Position numbers and translations under genes: made by a program. Below are positions 58,201-64,000 of a DNA stretch of 64,000 nucleotides, piece after piece. This DNA comes from Artocarpus heterophyllus (Eukaryota > Streptophyta > Magnoliopsida > Rosales > Moraceae). The stretch is from contig CM046332.1 of NCBI GenBank assembly GCA_025403435.1, forward strand, positions 1,595,530 through 1,659,529, written 5' to 3'. Positions within the stretch are counted from its first letter, which is position 1, and the number at the start of each line of letters is the position of its first letter. The notes beneath the pieces are model-generated. The model did not search any database and was not told the origin of the DNA. It saw nothing but the letters and a program-made list of their open reading frames with translations.

Positions 58201-58650
58201 ACATAATTTATTATATTATAAATATATTAAAATATAATATAATATAATATAATTAAAATATATAATTGTTTATACATGACAATAATATTTATTCTATGAC
58301 CAAAAAATATTAATACACATATAATTATCATGACATCATTAATATTATAAAAATAAAAAAATATGCAACAACATTCATGTCATCATTAAGAATTTAACTT
58401 TAGAGCATACATAACTCTAGAGCATTGTAAAGATTATAAATGTAGAGCAAGTTGAAAACTCCTAAAAAAACAATAAATACTTTAAACTCATCATTATTTT
58501 TGACATGAATATCCTGAGCACATCTCACATGACCGTCATCTGTCATCATACTCAAAATAAAATGGTCAGTAACACTATGTCATAAAGAAATTACTTAACG
58601 TTGTTATATATCAATCATTAACTATTACATGAAAAATGACGGGTGTTACA
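55214..58650 (-). repeat. Tekay-2 5' LTR (right copy), 3437 bp
   Basis: Aligned end to end with 47336-50724. The left terminus is CATAATGCCC (TGTAACGCCC in the other copy, two transitions). It has inverted-repeat arms at 56003-56013 and 56130-56140 (one mismatch), a perfect TAAGC-ATAA-GCTTA hairpin at 55817-55830, and a TA-rich microsatellite at about 58080-58260. Confidence 0.9.
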
Positions 58651-58781
58651 ACTTGCCCTTGTGTTAAGCATCCAATGGCCCAGAATGTTTACTTTTTCCT
58701 GTTTTCATCATAAATATAGCTATAAATAGACATCCAAAACCCTTAAAAAAAGTGAAAAACTAAACAAGAAAATATATATAT

Positions 58782-61353
58782 TTAATAAATTAACATTTTT
58801 TTCTCTCTTTTTTTCATTGGTTCCTCAATACGAATCCATTCCACATCTTCATGTAACAAGTGCAAAACGTCATCTTCAAAATCATCTATCTCTTCAACTG
58901 GTGGCAATCCCTTTGTGAATGAAGGGATGTTCGTGCAATCCTCTGCAACTTCTTCACCATTAATAACTACTCTTGGCTTCATCAAGACGACTAGAGACAA
59001 TTCCATGTCTTGGGGATCCGTAGTATAAAAAACTTGGATTGCTTGTGATGCCATAATGAAAGGATCATTCTTGTATCCCAATCTTCTAAAGTCCACCACC
59101 TTGATGTCGCCATTATCGTGCTTAACATAGTTATTATTGGCCCATTTGCACTTAAAAAGTGCTATGTGCAATCCCTCATAATCAAGTTCCCAAATATCTT
59201 CAATGAAACCAAAGTAGTTCATGGTCCCATATACTGGATTCTTGTCCTTGGCAGAGGCAATATGCATAGCCTCGGCATAGGGAGTAATACTGCTATTTTG
59301 GACAGGATGTTTCTCATCTCTTTCATGAGAGTAGACAGTGTAACCATTTATGGAATATGACGTATACCTTGTAACTACCGACGACGATCCTCTAGCTGGG
59401 TTCTTCAAGTCTTGTGACATACCCCATCTTGTGATGTGGAGCACTTGCCATAGATGTATGCTCTAATCCACAACCGAAAGGTCGGTTGTGTTCATCTTGC
59501 AACCACTTATCATTTCTTGCTCTTTTTGGGTTTGCTTTTTTTAATTCATTTATGTGCACCTCAATGAAAGGCTCCACTTCATTAGCATTATGCAAGACAT
59601 AAAGATAAGCTTGCTCCTACTCCTCTCAATTTACTCAGGAAGGATTGCTAGTAGATAGTCCCCTAGCCTCAATGTTTATAGTCTTTGGCACCCTAATTGC
59701 TTCCGCATTAGACAAGTACTTGAAGCAAAATTCAACTTATTCCTCAGCTATGTAACTTTCTACAATACATCCATTCGGTCCATTTCGGCTTTTCACATTG
59801 CCCTTCAAAACCTTCATATATCTTTCAAATGGGTACGTCCATCTCAAATACGCTGGTGTGCATGACTTAACTTCACATGCTAAACGCATCGTTAGATAAA
59901 TCATGATGTCAAAAAATGCCGATGGAAAATATTTCTCAAACATGCATAAGGTTTGTACCAACTCTGATTGCAGTGAATCTAGCATAAGTGGATCAATTAC
60001 CCTAGAGCATATTGAATTAAAGAACGAGCACAACTTATAATTGCAAATCTGGCATCCTTTGTTAGAATTCCCCGCAAAACAAGTGGTAGTAATTGTTGCG
60101 TCAACACATGATACTCGTGTGTTTTCATGCCAACAAGTCTCAAATCCTTCACCGACACCAACTTTTTAAACTTCGTAGAATACCTGTCCTGCCCTTTCAA
60201 CAAAGCAAGCCATTCGCAAAGTTTTCTCTTTTCCACTCTTGATAACGTGTGCTTCGTCGAAGGTAAGTAAGTGTGTTTCCCTCTTTTCTCAGGAAACAAA
60301 TTAGGCCTAATCTCCATTTTCATGAGATCCAACCAAGTTTTTTTACCATCTTTAGTCTTGCCTGGAATGTCAAGAAAAGTGTCGACTATGGATCTCATGG
60401 AAATGGAGATTAGGCCTAATTTGTTTCTTGAGAAAAGAGGAAAACACACTTACTTCCTGATTCACAAATGTTTTTTCTCAATATGCATAACATCTAAGCA
60501 ATGATAAACAAAAAGTGTCTTCTAGTATGGAAGATCAAAAAACATTGATCTTTTTTTCCATGGTCCATCAATCAGCAGCTCATCCTTACCTCGCTTTCTC
60601 TTCCTGAATACCGCTCTTATATCTTTTACCATTTCAAATATTTGTTCACTCGTCAAAGGATGAGGAGGGTCTCTTTCTTCGCTGTTGCTATCAAATACTT
60701 TCTTTTGTTTGTAGTAACGATGATCTCTTGTTAACCATTTTTTATGACCAAGAAAAATGGGGAAGCCATTAACTGTCCATATGAACATTAGATGGAGTAT
60801 GAACGTCTCCTCTCGGTAAGCATCTTTAACTTCAACTCTATTTTCCCACAAGTTTTTTAGGTCATCGATTAACGATACCAAGTATACATCAATGTCATTA
60901 CCTGGTTGTTGAGGACATGAAATCAATAAAGACAACGTTAGAAATTTATGCTTTATGCACATCCTTAAAGGGAGATTGTAGTTAACAATATGGGCCAAGT
61001 GCTATGGCTAATACTCATGTTACCATGTGGGTTCATTCCATCCGTCGACAAAGCAAAATGTACATTTCTTGGATCCACACTAAAGTCGGGATGATCGGCT
61101 TCAAAAGTCCTCCATTGTGGTGAATCCGCTGGGTGTCTAAGCATACCATCATCGACCCATTTGTCATGATGCCATGTAAAATTCTTGGAATGTTCTGGGC
61201 ATCTAAACAAATGCCTAAAATGTGGTACCTGTGGAATGTACCATAACACCTTCTTTGGCACTCCATTCTCACCGTTTTTTGGCTCCTTTCTTTTCTTCCA
61301 CCTTGCTTGTTGACAAACCAGACAATAATTCTCGTCCTCATACTCATTCCTAC
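58782..61353 (-). pseudogene. CACTA-A TNP2-like transposase, 5' part cut off by Tekay-3
   Basis: The minus strand begins in the Tnp2 domain just after the Tekay-3 insertion (NEYEDENYCLVCQQARW) and continues LRHPADSPQWR, STDGMNPHG, PGNDIDVYL and KKRSMFFDLPY (61353-60522). It then runs through a rearranged patch to FLDIPGKTKDG, DUF4218 (60449-59737; YLRWTYPFERYMKVLK) and DUF4216 (59444-58782; VQNSSITPYAEAMHIAS), ending in an acidic and Lys-rich tail. Compared with CACTA-B it keeps Trp at the codon that is TGA in B, but lacks about 35 residues around the GCPICM motif (near 60757) and carries an inverted duplication at 60389-60457. Frame changes occur near 60990, 60030 and 59590. Confidence 0.87.
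60262..60457. repeat. Local inverted duplication inside the CACTA-A transposase
   Basis: Bases 60262-60331 recur inverted at 60389-60457 with a handful of mismatches (shared words GATTAGGCCTAATTTG and CACACTTACTT). CACTA-B has only the first copy, so the second was added inside the gene and breaks the KNVCES/FLDIPG reading frame. A 57-base spacer separates the arms. Confidence 0.85.
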
Positions 61354-61587
61354 TGTAACACCCACCTATTTTTATGTAACGGATCATGTTAAGTTATTAA
61401 CGATGCTACGTAATTTTATTAATGATTCATAATTTTATGTTACTAACTCCTTATTTCAAGTTTTATGACGGGTGACGACCGCATGGAATCATTGTGCTCA
61501 AGTGGTCATGTTAATTTTAATGTATGTTTAATTATGATGCAATGATGATTTGAATGTATTAATGTATGGTATTTTAAGGACATTTCG

Positions 61588-61668
61588 GCAGGCCAGACTT
61601 TCAAGTTCGGCAGGCCGAAAAGTCTGCCAAAGATCGGCAGGCCGAAGAGGTGAGTCGGTAGGTCGATG
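61588..61668 (+). repeat. GC-rich motif array (forward), Tekay-3
   Basis: About four copies of CGGCAGGCCGAA, some decayed (for example CGGTAGGTCGAT), at the same LTR position as in Tekay-1. Confidence 0.82.
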
Positions 61669-63845
61669 ATAGCTGACGAGGAGTCAGAAGAAATCTCCCC
61701 AAATTTATGGTTGAGATAATTACATTAATTGGGTGATTAATTGGCATATTTATGGATTAATTTCCTCATTTAAGGAAATAAAATGTTTGACTTTGCATTG
61801 ATTGGCATTGTTTTAAATGGTTTTCAATTTTTAGAGGGCAAAACATGGTAAGTGGTAACATGATTTGTTTGACTTTCCCTCTTTGCTCTCCATTCTCCAC
61901 GCCAATTACTCATCATTTAATCAGAAAATTTCTGACTTAATGAAGAGTTTTGACTCTCCTTTCTTTTTACGTTATGCTCATTAACATTACGTTAAAATTT
62001 GTTTAACGTTCTTTTTCCCCATCTCCCTCTCTCTTCCTCTCATGTCTTCCCTCTCATTCATTCTGAGACGTTTCTTATTCATCTCTTCTTCTTCTCTTCT
62101 CCACGAATTCTATTCCTCCTCTCTCTCAAAAATTCTTTGCAAAGTAATTGAAGAAAAAAATTGATATTTTCGTTGGTTGAATTCAAGAAATTTGAGAAGA
62201 AAATCTTTTAAGGTAAGGACTCATTTCTTTTAGTATTCTGAAAAGCATTTCTCCTCCTCAATTTGTCTGCAGTATCTTTCTCTAGGTATTGTATTTTGTT
62301 CTAAATTTTAATATGATGTTCATGTATGTATTATGTGCTGTTCTTCCAAATTTCAAGTCATTTCGTTATTTTCATGATAAGTTATGAATTTTCAATCCTC
62401 TACCACTTACAGTAAATTATTGTTGTTTGACTATGATGTATGAAAATATAATTTTTGTTCAAGCGATAAATGAATGTTGTTGTTTTTTTTTCACGAAATT
62501 TGGTAAGAATGTTCATGTATATGTTATGTCAAGGACTGCAAAGTTTGGAAATGTTTTGAAGAGTGTATTATATGTTATGAAATTTCTATGAGATTAGGTC
62601 AAGAAAACTGTTTTAACAATGTTAATTTTGGACTTTTGTTTTATGAAATGTTTTATATGTTTAAATGATTTTATGGATGATGAAATAATTTTATGATATT
62701 GAAATATATGATAATAAGATATTAGTATGAATTTTAAAATTAAAATATATGTATTTTAATTGTTAGAAAATGTTTTCAAAAGATTAACCATTTACTTTAT
62801 TCTTATGTTGGCAGATTTTCATGTTTGAAATGTATGAGTTGTTTTTTATGATTATAGTTATAAATGCATGTTATGAATTATGTTTATATGAGATGAATGT
62901 ATATGTGATGTAATATGAATGAATGTTATATTTTATGATAGTAAGTATTAATTTTATTTGGTGTCTTTAAATGAATAAATGGCATGAACACACAAAGGAA
63001 CGAGCACATCGAGGCCGCGGCGTCGCCACCAAATCATATTAAGTTTAAGTAACCTAGCTTTTAAGGTAAGTACATTCTCACCTGCAGCATGATACATTTT
63101 TATAAGGTTTGAAATTATGTTCTTAATGATGTTTATTCTACGATGATTTTATTATGATTTTTATTTAAAGATTTCTTATGAAAAGTTTCTATGTTCAAAA
63201 GTTATGCATGTATGATGATGACATGTTTCAAAGTATGAAAGTTATGTATATATGTATAACCTAATAAGTGTTGCACATCAATGTTATGATATGATATGTT
63301 ATGATGTCGTGTTTGGTTTGGGATTAGCTACCCTTCTCTTCTCATGACGGCGCACCTACAATGATGTTTATGGTGCAACACTTGGGCCCTTAAGATAAAA
63401 TGGAATAAGTTTGAATATGGTCAAGTAATGAAAGATATATTTCTAAGAAATTGTGCTTAATGCACTTTTATGATATGATGATGATGATGTATATGAAATG
63501 TTTTTTTAAAATTGTGAGAATTATATGTACTTACTAAGCTTTAGCTTATTCAAGTTTATGTCATGTTGCAGATAAGGGTAAGAAAGTCATGGACTAGGCG
63601 GAGGATATGGAATGGCGTGTGTGCAAAGTACGATGAATTGTAACCGGAAGAACGCCAATGAAGCAAAAATTTATGATTTAAGTTATGATTTATTATTTGA
63701 ACATATTTTTATGATAAGTTTTAAAGAATACAAGAACTATGTTTTTATATTCTATATCATCATTTTAAGAATTTTGATCTTCCGTATTTTTATGAAAAGT
63801 TGAATTTTGTTTTAAAAATTAAGTTTTTCTAAAGATATTGGCTCT

Positions 63846-64000
63846 GTCGGCCTGCCGAACATCATTGGTCGGCATGCCGATTTTAAAATGTTTGGCCTGT
63901 CGATCGTATCTTGGCCTGTCAAACGTTGATAAGTTTTCAAGCCCTGATTTGCAGAGCCTCTACCGGCCTGCCGATTGATGAATTCTGGCCTGCCGATCAA
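63846..64000 (-). repeat. GC-rich motif array (reverse), Tekay-3, cut by window end
   Basis: CGGCCTGCCGAAC, CGGCATGCCGAT, GGCCTGTCGATC, CGGCCTGCCGATT and similar, the reverse complement of the array at 61588-61668. The array runs to the last base of the window. Confidence 0.82.

Larger units (their letters stand above)
47336..58650 (-). mobile_element. Tekay-2: old chromovirus with both LTRs, minus strand
   Basis: LTRs at 47336-50724 and 55214-58650 flank 4.5 kb. The primer site (minus TGGTATCAGAGC) lies beside the right LTR and the polypurine tract beside the left LTR. The LTRs differ at roughly one base in ten by eye, much more than those of Tekay-1, so this insertion is clearly older. It sits between the transposase stop and the internal array of CACTA-A. 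I could not recognise a 5-bp target duplication (GCCTA left, ACTTG right). The LTRs share the inverted-repeat block with Tekay-1 but lack the GC-motif arrays. Confidence 0.9.
34625..61353 (-). mobile_element. CACTA-A: minus-strand En/Spm-type host element split by three insertions
   Basis: Reading the minus strand: the transposase gene (61353 to 58782), a gap filled by Tekay-2 (58650-47336), internal array and C-rich tract (47335-46625), a gap filled by CACTA-B (46624-37529), then the rest of the C-tract, minisatellite, second gene and distal array to about 34625. The pieces follow one another exactly as in CACTA-B, which shows they were once contiguous. The end at 34625 is a decayed terminus (CTGCTACAGACT where intact copies have CACTACTACAAACT). 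The 5' part lies beyond Tekay-3, which entered at 61354. It is the oldest layer in this half of the window. Confidence 0.85.
61354..64000 (+). mobile_element. Tekay-3: start of a chromovirus LTR, continues past the window
   Basis: TGTAACACCCACCTATTTTTATG aligns with the start of the Tekay-1 3' LTR and stays alignable in the same order to the window end, which corresponds to about 8800 in Tekay-1. It interrupts the CACTA-A transposase after CCTAC (61349-61353), the expected 5-bp target duplication whose partner is outside. Whether this is a solo LTR or a complete element cannot be seen. It has the sense GC-motif array (61588-61668), one promoter-like unit, the inverted-repeat block (63266-63383), the hairpin (63535-63548) and the antisense GC-motif array (63846 onward). 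Confidence 0.9.

Overview
This window looks like heterochromatic, repeat-filled nuclear DNA from a flowering plant, probably a eudicot. I see no host protein-coding gene, rRNA or tRNA gene. Nearly everything assignable is a transposable element: Ty3/Gypsy chromoviruses of the Tekay/Del type, Ty1/Copia fragments, large CACTA (En/Spm) DNA transposons with a two-gene layout, and one palindromic CACTA-type MITE. The base composition is AT-rich. It is broken by GC-rich motif clusters in the LTRs and by C- or G-only tracts inside the CACTA elements. All coding regions are broken, mostly by changes that read as C-to-T or G-to-A.

Layout from left to right. (1) 1-9169: Tekay-1, + strand, with the start of its 5' LTR outside the window; gag, protease, RT, RNase H, integrase and a chromodomain-like tail are all recognisable. 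(2) 9170-11195 and 17017-about 18060: two halves of one decayed Copia element, split by CACTA-C (11196-17013, TSD CAT). (3) 18061-22504: AT-rich degenerate DNA with a small CACTA-like fragment. (4) 22505-30916: a minus-strand LARD-like element with LTRs of 3.4 and 3.9 kb and only 1.1 kb of non-coding interior. (5) 30917-34624: LTR remnants. (6) From 34625 to at least 61353: one minus-strand host transposon, CACTA-A, cut by three insertions: CACTA-B (37529-46624, TSD GCG), Tekay-2 (47336-58650, minus strand) and Tekay-3 (61354 to the window edge). CACTA-B itself carries a 385-bp MITE (42699-43083, TSD TAT).

The CACTA copies share one plan: palindromic subterminal array, a TNP2-like transposase gene (Transpos_assoc, Tnp2, DUF4218, DUF4216), a second internal palindromic array, a CT-rich then almost pure-C tract, an AT-rich minisatellite, a second gene that joins a Plant_transposase (Ptta/En/Spm) domain to a Ulp1/C48 cysteine-protease domain, and a distal palindromic array. 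CACTA-C matches CACTA-B with 2,968 bp of the transposase gene removed, so it is a dSpm-like deletion derivative.

The most interesting signals are in the LTRs. (a) Two Tekay LTRs carry arrays of a 13-nt GC-rich motif (CGGCAGGCCGAAC) near one end and its reverse complement near the other end. In genomic RNA this would place complementary arrays at the 5' and 3' ends. (b) Every Tekay LTR carries an 11-nt inverted repeat (AAGTGTTGCAC / GTGCAACACTT) around a conserved block of about 100 nt. (c) A short hairpin is kept with a compensatory base change between the Tekay and LARD families. All coordinates and comparisons were made by eye.
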